This document shows, piece after piece, positions 51,546 to 59,341 of a DNA stretch of 64,000 bases. The stretch is from Blastococcus carthaginiensis (GTDB lineage Bacteria > Actinomycetota > Actinomycetes > Mycobacteriales > Geodermatophilaceae), in assembly GCF_030731085.1 (NCBI RefSeq), contig NZ_JASNFN010000013.1:108069-172068 (forward strand), written 5' to 3'. Within the stretch, counting starts at the first letter, position 1, and each line of letters opens with the position of its first letter. A model generated the notes under the pieces. The model ran no database searches. It was not told the origin of the DNA and was given only the letters and a program-made list of their open reading frames with translations. The position numbers and the translations under genes were made by a program.

Positions 51546-51601
51546 AGTCCCCGCCCGGGGTTGAGCCGGGTGGAGAAGTCCCCGCCCGGGGTTGAGCCGG
51601 G
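51546..51601. repeat. Direct repeat of 25 bases (two exact copies) in a convergent gap
   Basis: The unit beginning AGTCCCCGCCCGGGGTTGAG occupies 51546-51570 and again 51577-51601, with a six-base spacer. Each unit contains a short self-complementary CCCCG/CGGGG stem, so it can fold. It lies between the second FAH gene (ending 51515) and the minus-strand TetR gene (ending 51798). The rest of the 282-base gap holds no supported gene. Confidence 0.75.
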
Positions 51602-51797
51602 CCGCCGGACGTCGAGCCGCGTCTGCACGCGGCGCAACGTCCGATGGAGCGGCTGAACGTGCCCTTCCTGCGCGCAGGGACCGCGCGAGCGTGGAGAACA
51701 CCGCAGGACTCGGGGTCGCCCGGGGTCCGGGGCTTGATGTGGTTCCCCACCCGAGCTCACCCGGGCTGCCGAACCCGCCGCCGGCTGAGCCGGGCGC

Positions 51798-52553
51798 TCA
51801 CCGGTGGGCGGGGAGCCCCAGGGACTGCGCCCACAGCCGGGTCAGCGTCTCCACCAGGCGCTCCTGCTCGAAGTCGCCGCCGAGCACCAGCCAGTAGTGC
51901 ACCAGGCCGTTCACCATCGCGACGAGCGCGTGGGCGCTGTACTCCGCGTCCAGGTCGGCGGCGACGACGCCGTCGGCCTGGTACCGCTCGATGCTGTGCC
52001 GGACCCGGCCGACCATCCGCTCGCGGGCCGCCTGCCGCACCGCGCGCACCTCGGGGTCGAAGGTGGTGACCTGCTCGAACAGCGCCATGAGGGCGGTGTT
52101 CTCCCGGTACATCGCGACGAACCGGCGGTTGGCCCGCTCGATGGCGGCGATGGGGTCCGCCGGGCGGTCGCGGGCGCCGCGGTCGGCCTCCGCGCCGCTG
52201 CCGAGGGAGGCGTAGAGGTCGTCCATGGTGGCCGCGACCAGGGCCCGGAACACGTCGGTCTTGGACCGGAAGTAGGTGTAGAAGCTGCCGTGCGCGACAC
52301 CGGCCGCGGCGGAGATGTCGGTGACGCGCGCGTCGAGGAAACCGTCCCGCTCGAAGACCTGCCGGGCGGCGGCGAGCAGCCGGACGCGCATGGCGCGGCC
52401 GCGCTCGGTGGCCGGTGCCGCCGGGGCGGCGGCAGGGGCGTCCGCGGCTGCGGCGGGGGTGTCCGCGGCCGCGGTGGCGGTGAGGGCGGGGACGGCTGCG
52501 GCGCGGCCGGCCGGGGCCGCGCTCGGCCCGTCGGCGGGATCGGGGAGCTGCAC
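51798..52553 (-). CDS. TetR family transcriptional regulator
   Basis: A 251-residue regulator. An unusual 50-residue Ala/Pro-rich N-terminal extension precedes the DNA-binding domain: RVRLLAAARQVFERDGFLD, then VTDISAAAGVAHGSFYTYF with the recognition helix. The ligand domain follows (residues about 110-250). GTG 52553 has AAGGAGG seven bases upstream, so the extension is probably real. A later ATG at the start of the HTH domain is the alternative. It is divergent from the acyl-CoA synthetase/selenoprotein operon, with a perfect operator-like dyad between them, so it most likely represses that operon in response to an acyl-CoA or acid. Confidence 0.9.
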   Translation of the reverse strand: MQLPDPADGPSAAPAGRAAAVPALTATAAADTPAAAADAPAAAPAAPATERGRAMRVRLLAAARQVFERDGFLDARVTDISAAAGVAHGSFYTYFRSKTDVFRALVAATMDDLYASLGSGAEADRGARDRPADPIAAIERANRRFVAMYRENTALMALFEQVTTFDPEVRAVRQAARERMVGRVRHSIERYQADGVVAADLDAEYSAHALVAMVNGLVHYWLVLGGDFEQERLVETLTRLWAQSLGLPAHR

Positions 52554-52586
52554 CAGGGGCCTCCTTCCCGGAACGCTCAGGGCACG

Positions 52587-52616
52587 GTTGACACTGACGT
52601 CGGTGTCAACTTAGCT
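52587..52616 (+). promoter_or_regulatory. Promoter with overlapping TetR operator-like dyad
   Basis: GTTGACAC (52587-52594) and its exact complement GTGTCAAC (52603-52610) enclose TGACGTCG. Inside it, TTGACA (52588-52593) forms a consensus -35, and TTAGCT (52611-52616) lies 17 bases downstream as a -10. Binding would cover the -35 and spacer, blocking transcription of the operon starting at 52658. The regulator gene starts 34 bases to the left. Confidence 0.72.
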
Positions 52617-52657
52617 GGTCGCGCCCACCCCGTCGCCCGCCCGAAAGGCGGATCCCG

Positions 52658-54802
52658 TTGACCGGATCGCCGACCGACGCCCGCCCCGGTGGGTTCGGCG
52701 CCCTGCTGCGGCCGCGCGGGATCGCGCTGCTGGGCATCTCCGGGCGTACCGAGAACCTCATGTCCCGGCCGCTGCGCTACCTGGTCGAGCACGGGTACAC
52801 CGGCGCGCTGTACCCGGTGAACCCGAACTACGAGGAGCTGGTCGGGCAGAAGTGCTACCCGACGCTGGCCGACGTCCCGGGGCCGGTCGACCTGGTGCTC
52901 GTGCTCGTCGCCGCCGACCGGGTGGAGGACGCGATCCGGCAGGCGGCCGCGGTCGGCGCCTCGGCCGCCGTCGTCTACGCCTCCGGCTTCGCCGAGGTGG
53001 GTCCGGAGGGGCTGGCGCTGCAGCAGCGGCTGGCGGAGGTGGCGCGGGAGACCGGCGTCCGGGTGCTGGGACCCAACTGCCAGGGCTTCCTCTACGCGCC
53101 GACCGGCGTGGTGGCCACCTTCACCGCGGCGGCCGATCGGCCGCTCACCTCCGACAGCGGCGTCGCCTACGTCGGGCAGAGCGGGGCGGTCGGCGGCTCG
53201 GTGCTCGACCTCGCCACCGACATGGGGCTGGGCCTGTCGTTCTGGGCGAGCACCGGCAACCAGGCCGACCTCGACCTGCTGGAGGTCTCCCGGGAGCTCC
53301 TGGAGGATCCGGCGATCCGGGTCCTGATGCTCTACGTGGAGGCCACCGACGACGGGCAGGCCTACGCCGCGCTCGCCCGCCGGGCGCGCGAGACGGGCCG
53401 GCACCTGGTGGTGCTGCGGTCGGGCCGCTCCAGCGCCGGGCGCCGCGCGGTGGCCAGCCACACCGGTTCCATGCTCGGGGACGACGTCGCCTTCGTGCTC
53501 ACCTCCGAGGAGCACGGCGTGGTGCTCGTCCACGACATCGACGAGCTGCTGTCGGTGGCGGCGCTGCTCTCCACCGGCAAGCGGTCGGAGGGGCGGCGGG
53601 TCGCCGTCGTCACCACCTCGGGCGGCGCCGGCAGCCTCGCGGCCGACCAGTGCGAGGACCTCGGCCTGGAGATGCCCGAGCTCTCCGCCGGCACCCAGGA
53701 CCGGCTGCGCCCGCTGATCCCGGCGTTCGGCGCGCTGGCCAACCCGGTCGACGTCACCGCCCAGCTGTTCAACCGGGGGGCGCACGCCTTCGGCGACGTC
53801 TGCCGGATCGTCGCCGACGATCCGTCGGTGGACGCGATCGCGGTCTTCGTGACGATGGTGGTCGGCGACGCCGGCGCCCGGCTGGCCGAGGACCTGGTGC
53901 TCACGGCCGCCAAGCTGCCGGTGCCGCTGCTGGTCGGCTGGATCGCCGGCCAGGAGCTGACCACCGAGGGGCGGCGGGTGTTCCGCGACGCGGGCATCCC
54001 GGTCTTCGGCTCGGTCGGGGACGTCGCTCGCGCCGCGGCCCGCATGGCGCCACCGGCGCACCGGGGGGCGGCGCCCGCGCTGCCGCCCGCCCCCGAGGTG
54101 CCGGCCGCCCGGATCCGGGAACTGCTGGACGCCGACGTCGTCGACGGGCCCGAGCTGCTCCGCGCCATCGGCATCGCGCAGCCTTCCGCCACGCTGGTCA
54201 CCACGCCGGAGGCGGCCCGCGAGGCCGTCGCCGCGCTGCCCGGGCCGGGGGTGCTCAAGCTGGCCGCCGGCGACCTGGCGCACAAGAGCGAGGTCGGCGG
54301 CGTGCGGGTCGGCGTGCCCGCCCAGGAGGCCGCCGCCGTCTTCACCGAGCTGGTCGAGGCGGCCCGCCGGCACCACGTACCCGGCGTCGAGGGCGTGCAG
54401 GTGCAGGAGCTCATCCCGCCCGGCACCGAGCTGATCCTCGCCGCGACCGCCGGCCGCGACGGCTTCCCCCCGGTCGTCACCGTCGGCCTGGGCGGGATCA
54501 CCACCGAGCTCTACCGCGACATCGTCAGCGGCCTCGCGCCGGTGACCCCGGAACGCGCCTGGTCGATGCTGCGCGGCCTGCGCGCCTGGCCGCTGCTCGC
54601 CGGCTTCCGCGGTGCGCCGCCGGCCGACGTCGCCGCCGCCGTCGACGCGGTGGTGCGGTTGTCGCAGGCCGCCGTCGCCGGGGGTGACAAGCTGGCCGAG
54701 TTCGAGGTCAACCCCCTGATCGTCGGGGCGCAGGGCGGCGGGGCGACCGCCGTCGACGTGCTGGTGCGCACCACCGGCCACCGCGCCCCGCTCGGCGAGT
54801 AG
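52658..54802 (+). CDS. NDP-forming acyl-CoA synthetase (acetate-CoA ligase family, fused alpha-beta)
   Basis: A 714-residue fused enzyme. The CoA-binding domain (GIALLGISGRTENLMSRPL, LYPVNPNYEEL) is followed by succinyl-CoA synthetase-like alpha domains (GPNCQGFLY, YVGQSGAVGGSVLD, VASHTGSMLG with the phospho-His region) and a C-terminal ATP-grasp beta part (LKLAAGDLAHKSEVGGVRVG, EVNPLIVG). It makes acyl-CoA from acid, CoA and ATP, giving ADP. The start is TTG 52658, supported by AAAGGCGG eight bases before. It is the first gene of the operon leading to the selenoprotein and would supply acyl-CoA to the dehydrogenases. Confidence 0.92.
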   Translation: MTGSPTDARPGGFGALLRPRGIALLGISGRTENLMSRPLRYLVEHGYTGALYPVNPNYEELVGQKCYPTLADVPGPVDLVLVLVAADRVEDAIRQAAAVGASAAVVYASGFAEVGPEGLALQQRLAEVARETGVRVLGPNCQGFLYAPTGVVATFTAAADRPLTSDSGVAYVGQSGAVGGSVLDLATDMGLGLSFWASTGNQADLDLLEVSRELLEDPAIRVLMLYVEATDDGQAYAALARRARETGRHLVVLRSGRSSAGRRAVASHTGSMLGDDVAFVLTSEEHGVVLVHDIDELLSVAALLSTGKRSEGRRVAVVTTSGGAGSLAADQCEDLGLEMPELSAGTQDRLRPLIPAFGALANPVDVTAQLFNRGAHAFGDVCRIVADDPSVDAIAVFVTMVVGDAGARLAEDLVLTAAKLPVPLLVGWIAGQELTTEGRRVFRDAGIPVFGSVGDVARAAARMAPPAHRGAAPALPPAPEVPAARIRELLDADVVDGPELLRAIGIAQPSATLVTTPEAAREAVAALPGPGVLKLAAGDLAHKSEVGGVRVGVPAQEAAAVFTELVEAARRHHVPGVEGVQVQELIPPGTELILAATAGRDGFPPVVTVGLGGITTELYRDIVSGLAPVTPERAWSMLRGLRAWPLLAGFRGAPPADVAAAVDAVVRLSQAAVAGGDKLAEFEVNPLIVGAQGGGATAVDVLVRTTGHRAPLGE

Positions 54803-54832
54803 CACCACTCAACAGAGAGGCAGGACCCCCGC

Positions 54833-55570
54833 GTGGGACAGGTACACCTGGAGAAGCAGGGCGGCGTCGCCGTCCTCACCGTCGACAACGTCGAGGTGAA
54901 GAACGGCCTGACGCCCGAGATGGGCATGCAGCTGTCAGAGCTGTGCGACGAGGTGGACCGCGACCCCGCCATCGGCGCCGCGGTCGTGCGCGGCAAGGAC
55001 GGCATGTTCTGCTCGGGTGCCGACCGCCGCCGCTGGACGGCCGGCTCCGACCAGGCCGAGGACAAGACCTACAAGGAGCTGGGCGCCGTCTACGAGGCGT
55101 TCCGCCGGGTGGGCGTGCTGCAGGTGCCGACGATCGCCGCCGTCCGCGGCGCGGCCGTGGGCGCCGGGCTCAACCTGGCCCTGGCCACGGACCTGCGCGT
55201 CGTCTCCGAGAGCGCGCGGCTGCTCGCCGGCTTCCTGCGCATCGGGCTGCACCCGGGCGGTGGCTACTTCACCATCAGCTCCCGGACGGCGGGCCGCGAG
55301 GCCACCGCCGCGATGGGGCTGTTCAGCGAGCAGATCGACGGCGTCCGCGCCGCCGAGATCGGGCTGGCGTGGAAGGCGGTGCCCGACGAGCAGGTCGAGG
55401 ACCTGGCGATGGAGCTCGCCGGTCGTGCCGCCCAGGACCCGGAGCTCGCCCGCGAGGCCGCCCGGTCGTTCCGCACCGAGGCCGGCCCGCCCGGGATCGG
55501 CTGGGAGGCCGCCCTGCACTTCGAGCGGGCCACGCAGATGTGGTCCCAGCGGCGGCGCGAGACCGCCTGA
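54833..55570 (+). CDS. Enoyl-CoA hydratase/isomerase family protein
   Basis: A 245-residue crotonase-fold protein. VRGKDGMFCSGADRR forms the first oxyanion region (Gly/Ala-Asp), and AVRGAAVGAGLNLALATDLR the second (AAVGAG). The catalytic Glu positions of ECH1 are not plainly conserved, as in many isomerase or dehydratase-type crotonases, and RIGLHPGGGYF contains a usual substrate-loop pattern. GTG 54833 follows GAGAGGCAGG. Within the operon it would hydrate or isomerise the enoyl-CoA produced by the neighbouring dehydrogenase pair. Confidence 0.9.
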   Translation: MGQVHLEKQGGVAVLTVDNVEVKNGLTPEMGMQLSELCDEVDRDPAIGAAVVRGKDGMFCSGADRRRWTAGSDQAEDKTYKELGAVYEAFRRVGVLQVPTIAAVRGAAVGAGLNLALATDLRVVSESARLLAGFLRIGLHPGGGYFTISSRTAGREATAAMGLFSEQIDGVRAAEIGLAWKAVPDEQVEDLAMELAGRAAQDPELAREAARSFRTEAGPPGIGWEAALHFERATQMWSQRRRETA

Positions 55571-55635
55571 GCACTCCCCGCCGGGCCGCCGCACTCGGCG
55601 GCCCGGCGGGCATCCCCGACCGGAGGAGACCGGCC

Positions 55636-56772
55636 ATGCAGTTCGGCGCCACCCCCCTCACCCCCGCCGAGGAGTCGCTGCGCGCCGAGGTGCGCGACTT
55701 CCTGGCCGCGGAACTGCCCGCCGACCACCGGCCGGCGCTCGGCTTCGCCGGTCGCTACGACCCGGACTTCTCCCGGAGGCTCGCCGCCCGCGGGTGGGTG
55801 GGCATGGCGATCCCGCCGGAGTACGGCGGGCACGGACGCAGCGCGGTGGAGCGCTTCGTCGTCGCCGAGGAGCTGCTCGCCGCCGGCGCCCCGATCGGGG
55901 CGCACTTCGTGGCCGACCGCCAGACCGGCCCGACGCTGCTGCACTTCGGCACGGAGGAGCAGCGACGCCGCTTCCTGCCGGGCATCGCGGCGGGGGAGAT
56001 CTACTTCTCGCTCGGGATGAGCGAGCCCGACTCCGGCTCCGACCTCGCCTCGGTGCGCACCCGGGCGACCCGGGTGGACGGCGGTTGGACGGTGACCGGC
56101 ACCAAGGTGTGGACCAGCGAGGCGCACCGCAACCACTTCTTCGCCGTGCTGTGCCGGACCTCCCCGATGGAGGAGGGCCGCAAGCACGCCGGGCTGTCGC
56201 AGCTGATCGTCGACCTGCACGCCGACGGCGTGACGATCTCGCCGATCCCGTACCTCGACGGGTCGCACCACTTCAACGAGGTCGCCCTCGAGGACGTCTT
56301 CGTGCCCGACGACATGGTCCTCGGCGAGATCGGCTCGGGCTGGCAGCAGGTCACCAGCGAGCTGGCCTACGAGCGCAGCGGGCCCGACCGGTGGCTGTCG
56401 ACGTTCCCGGTGCTGCGGGAGTTCGTGCGCGAGGGCGCCGGCAAAGCGGTCGCCGACGACGAGGCGACGGTCATCGGGCGGCTCGCCGCGCGGGCCTGGG
56501 CGATCCGGGCGCTGTCGCTGTCGGTGGCCCGCGCCCTGGACGCCGGGGAGGTGCCGGCGATCGAGGCGGCGCTCGTCAAGGAGGTCGGCACCCGGTTCGA
56601 GCAGGACCTGGTCGAGGCGTTGCGGGGAGCGGCCGAGACCGAGGTCGACCAGGGCACGGGCACGCTGCTCCAGCAGCTGCTGGCCGAGGCCGTGCTGACC
56701 TCGCCGTCCTACACGTTGCGCGGCGGCACCACCGAGATCCTGCGGTCCGTGGCCGCGAAGGGGCTGGCATGA
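55636..56772 (+). CDS. Acyl-CoA dehydrogenase, larger subunit of second pair
   Basis: A 378-residue acyl-CoA dehydrogenase, paralogous to the protein at 29251 (shared MSEPDSGSDLAS, TKVWTS/AKVWTS, SHHFNEV/GHHFNEV and GGTTEIL/GGTNEIL). As there, the canonical YEGT catalytic Glu segment is RGGTTEI, and the smaller partner is encoded immediately downstream with a four-base overlap (ATGA). Together they should form a heteromeric dehydrogenase. GGAGGAG precedes ATG 55636. Context suggests oxidation of the acyl-CoA made by the NDP-forming synthetase. Confidence 0.92.
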   Translation: MQFGATPLTPAEESLRAEVRDFLAAELPADHRPALGFAGRYDPDFSRRLAARGWVGMAIPPEYGGHGRSAVERFVVAEELLAAGAPIGAHFVADRQTGPTLLHFGTEEQRRRFLPGIAAGEIYFSLGMSEPDSGSDLASVRTRATRVDGGWTVTGTKVWTSEAHRNHFFAVLCRTSPMEEGRKHAGLSQLIVDLHADGVTISPIPYLDGSHHFNEVALEDVFVPDDMVLGEIGSGWQQVTSELAYERSGPDRWLSTFPVLREFVREGAGKAVADDEATVIGRLAARAWAIRALSLSVARALDAGEVPAIEAALVKEVGTRFEQDLVEALRGAAETEVDQGTGTLLQQLLAEAVLTSPSYTLRGGTTEILRSVAAKGLA

Positions 56773-57848
56773 GCGAGCACAGCACGATGCTGACCGAGGT
56801 GGCCGCGGGGCTGATGCGCGACCTGTGCACCCCGGAGGACGTGGTCGCGGCCGAGGCCACCGGCTGGAGCGACCGGCTGTGGTCCGCGCTGGCCGAGGCG
56901 GGCTTCCCGTACGTGTCGGTGCCGGAGGAGGCGGGCGGTTCGGGCGGGGACGTCGCCGACGCCTGCGCGCTGCTGGCCGTGGCCGGGCGGTTCGCCGCGC
57001 CGGTGCCGCTGGCCGAGAACGGGTTGCTGGCCGGCTGGGCGCTGGCGGCTGCCGGCCTGGAGCTGCCGGAGGGGCCGGTGTCGGTGGCGGCGGGCCGACC
57101 CGGGGACGTCGTCGAGCTCTCCGGCGGGCCGGGGCGGTGGCGGCTGACGGCGCGGGTGCAGCGGGTGCCCTGGGGCGGCCGGAGCACCCGGGTGGTGCTG
57201 CTGGCGTCCGTCGGCGGGGAGCGGCACGTCGTCTCGGCGCCGACGGCGGCGGCGCAGGTCGAGCCGGGCCGCAACCTCGCCGCGGAGCCCCGCGACACGC
57301 TCACCTGGGACGACGTCCCGCTGACCGACGAGGCGGTCGCCGCGGCGCCGGCCGGCGTGGACCCCGACGCGCTGCGGCTGCGCGGGGCGCTCGGCCGGGC
57401 GGCGCTGATCTCGGGAGCGCTGCAGCGGGTGGCCGAGCTGACCGTCCGGTACACCGGCGAGCGGCAGCAGTTCGGCCGGCCGGTCGCCCGGTTCCAGGCG
57501 GTGCAGGCGCACCTGGTGACGATCACCGAGGAGGCGGAGCTGGCCCGGCTGGCCGTCGAGGTGGCGGCGCGCAACGCGCGGCCGGACCCCGGCTTCTTCG
57601 ACGTGGCGGCGGCCGCCTCCGTGACCGGCGAGGCGGCGACCGTGGCGGCCCGCGCCGCGCACCAGGCGCACGGTGCGATCGGCATGACGAAGGAGTACGA
57701 GCTCGGCCAGCTCAGCCGGCGGCTGTGGTCGTGGCGCGACGAGTTCGGCAGCGAGCGGGCGTGGGGCCGGGAACTCGGGCGGCGGCTGGCCGGCGCCGGC
57801 GCCGGCGAGCTCTGGCCGCGGATCTCGACAGGGCTGGTGAACGCATGA
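56769..57848 (+). CDS. Acyl-CoA dehydrogenase-like, smaller subunit of second pair
   Basis: A 359-residue partner, paralogous to the protein at 30411 (PEEAGGSGG, YTGERQQFGRPVARFQAVQ, HQAHGAIGMTKEYEL, RRLWSWRDEFGSE). The N-terminal domain is more divergent than the C-terminal helical domain, typical of beta subunits of these heteromers. Overlaps at both ends (four bases with each neighbour) place it firmly in one operon with the flavoprotein/selenoprotein gene downstream. Confidence 0.9.
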   Translation: MSEHSTMLTEVAAGLMRDLCTPEDVVAAEATGWSDRLWSALAEAGFPYVSVPEEAGGSGGDVADACALLAVAGRFAAPVPLAENGLLAGWALAAAGLELPEGPVSVAAGRPGDVVELSGGPGRWRLTARVQRVPWGGRSTRVVLLASVGGERHVVSAPTAAAQVEPGRNLAAEPRDTLTWDDVPLTDEAVAAAPAGVDPDALRLRGALGRAALISGALQRVAELTVRYTGERQQFGRPVARFQAVQAHLVTITEEAELARLAVEVAARNARPDPGFFDVAAAASVTGEAATVAARAAHQAHGAIGMTKEYELGQLSRRLWSWRDEFGSERAWGRELGRRLAGAGAGELWPRISTGLVNA

Positions 57849-59341
57849 GCACCGACTGGGACATCGCCGTCGTCGGCGCCGGCGTCGCCGGGCTGGCCGC
57901 GGCGCGGGTGGCCGCCGAGGCGGGGCTGCGGGTGGTGGCCTTCGACCGGATGGCCCCGGGCGGGCAGCTGGTCAACCTGACCTCGGTGCACGACCACCCG
58001 CGGCCGGGGGAGGTCGCGGAGTCGGCCGGGCTGGTGTCGCGGCTGGTCGCCGACGCCGAGGCGGCCGGGGTGGTGATGGCGTTCGACGAGGTCACCCGGG
58101 TGCGGTCCGGTACCCCGGCGCGGCTGGAGACCGGCGAGGGCGCGGTGACCGCGGGTGCCGTCGTCGTGGCGACCGGGCTGGGTGCGGGGCGGCTGGGCCT
58201 GCCCGGGGAGGAGCAGCTCGTCGGCCGCGGGATCTCCACCTGCGCCGGGTGCGACGGGCCGCTGTTCCGCGGCCGCCCGGTGGCGGTGGTGGGTGACGAC
58301 GAGTGGACGGCCGAGGAGGCGCTGGAGCTGGCCGAGGTCGCGTCCGCGGTCACCGTGCTGGTGCCGGGGGAGCCGCGGTGGAACGCCGACCGCGCCCGCC
58401 GGCTGGCCGCCGCGGAGCGGGTCGAGGTGCTGACAGGGGCGAGCGTGACCACCCTGCGCGGCGAGGGCCTGCTCGCGGGCGTCGTCGTCGCCACGCCTGG
58501 TGGATCACGGGAGCTGGCGGTCGATGGCCTGTTCCCCTACGTGGGACGCCGGGGGCCGGGCGGATTGGTGGAGGAGGTGCCCGCCGACGACGCAGGGCGG
58601 TTGCGGGCCGACGGCGTGCGCACCGCCGCGGGCACGGTGCTGGTGGCCGGTGACGCGCGGTCGGGTGCGGTGCAGTCGGTGACGGCTGCGGTGGCCGAAG
58701 GGACGGCGGCAGGGAGGGCGGCGGTGGCCGTGCTGCGGACCGCGGCGGGTTCGGCGCCGGCGGATGAGCCGCCGGTGGCCGGGCTGCGGACGGCGGCCGG
58801 GCCGGGGCTGCGGATCGTCGACCCGACCTTCGGCGTGCCGGCGGACGAGGCCGAGGGTGCGGTGGCGGTCGGCGGCGGCGCGGACTGGACCGAGGTGGCG
58901 CTGTTCTCCAACTCGAAGCCGAACGCCACCGAGCTGCTGCGCGGGGTGGGCGGCCGGCTGCAGGAGCACTGGGCGCTGCCCGAGCTCGGGTTCGCCAGCA
59001 AGCCCAATGCCTCGGCGGCGGCGGACAAGGACGTCATCGACTGGCTGTCCCAGCGCTACAAGATGGTGCTGGTCGCGGTCGGCGACTAGGGCTCGTGCTC
59101 GTCGTGGAGTCTCCACGACTCGGTGGAACTGGAGAAGCGTGGCGTCGTGGCACCGCTGCTGGTGACCTCGACGTTCCTGCCGCTGGTCGAGGCGCAGGCG
59201 AAGGCCCGGCGGGTGACGCCGCGGGTGATCGTGGTGCCGCACCCGGTCGGCGGGCTGAACGAGCAGGAGCTGGCGGAGCGGATCGAGGCCGCGGCCGGTG
59301 CGCTGCTGCCGCTGGCCGACGCCGCGCGGGAGGGGCAGTGA
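57845..59341 (+). CDS. Thioredoxin reductase-like flavoprotein fused to UGSC selenoprotein domain; in-frame TAG read as selenocysteine
   Basis: The first 414 codons end at TAG 59087-59089, but the same frame continues to TGA 59341, giving 498 residues if TAG is decoded. Residues 1-315 are thioredoxin-reductase-like (VVGAGVAGLAAARVA, redox pair CAGC at 133/136, VAVVGDDEWTAEEALE). Residues about 325-498 match the UGSC family: IVDPTFGVP, FSNSKPNATELLRGVG, then AVGD-[TAG]-GSCSSWSLHDSVELEKRG and a second half with TSTFLPLVEAQAKA and VVPHPVGGL. TAG falls exactly at the Sec of the U-G-S-C motif (Sec415, Cys418). UAG-programmed Sec is known for Geodermatophilus and Blastococcus. A redox enzyme for an operon substrate is inferred. 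Confidence 0.87.
59087..59119 (+). promoter_or_regulatory. Bacterial SECIS-like hairpin downstream of the TAG codon
   Basis: Eleven bases after TAG, GTCGTGGA (59101-59108) pairs perfectly with TCCACGAC (59112-59119) around the loop GTC. If the closing A-U opens, the loop reads AGUCU, similar to the GGUCU loop bound by SelB in E. coli fdhF. The 11-base spacing from the recoded codon to the hairpin matches fdhF. No bulged U is obvious in the short stem. This lies within coding sequence, as bacterial SECIS elements do. Confidence 0.75.

Noticed and set aside
51644..52069. Plus-strand ORF antisense to the TetR gene
   Set aside because: Arg/Ala/Pro-rich composition, no domain and no ribosome binding site; it overlaps a clear TetR gene.
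15494..54802. Other genes ending in TAG (2037, 15496, 24454, 54802 and minus-strand 15675) as further selenocysteine sites
   Set aside because: None is followed by in-frame conserved sequence or a hairpin at the right distance, and the proteins are already full length.
59123..59341. Separate 72-residue gene starting at GTG 59123
   Set aside because: It has no ribosome binding site, is in frame with the preceding flavoprotein, and matches only the second half of a UGSC domain; the bases between TAG and 59123 also encode conserved Gly-Ser-Cys and HD residues.
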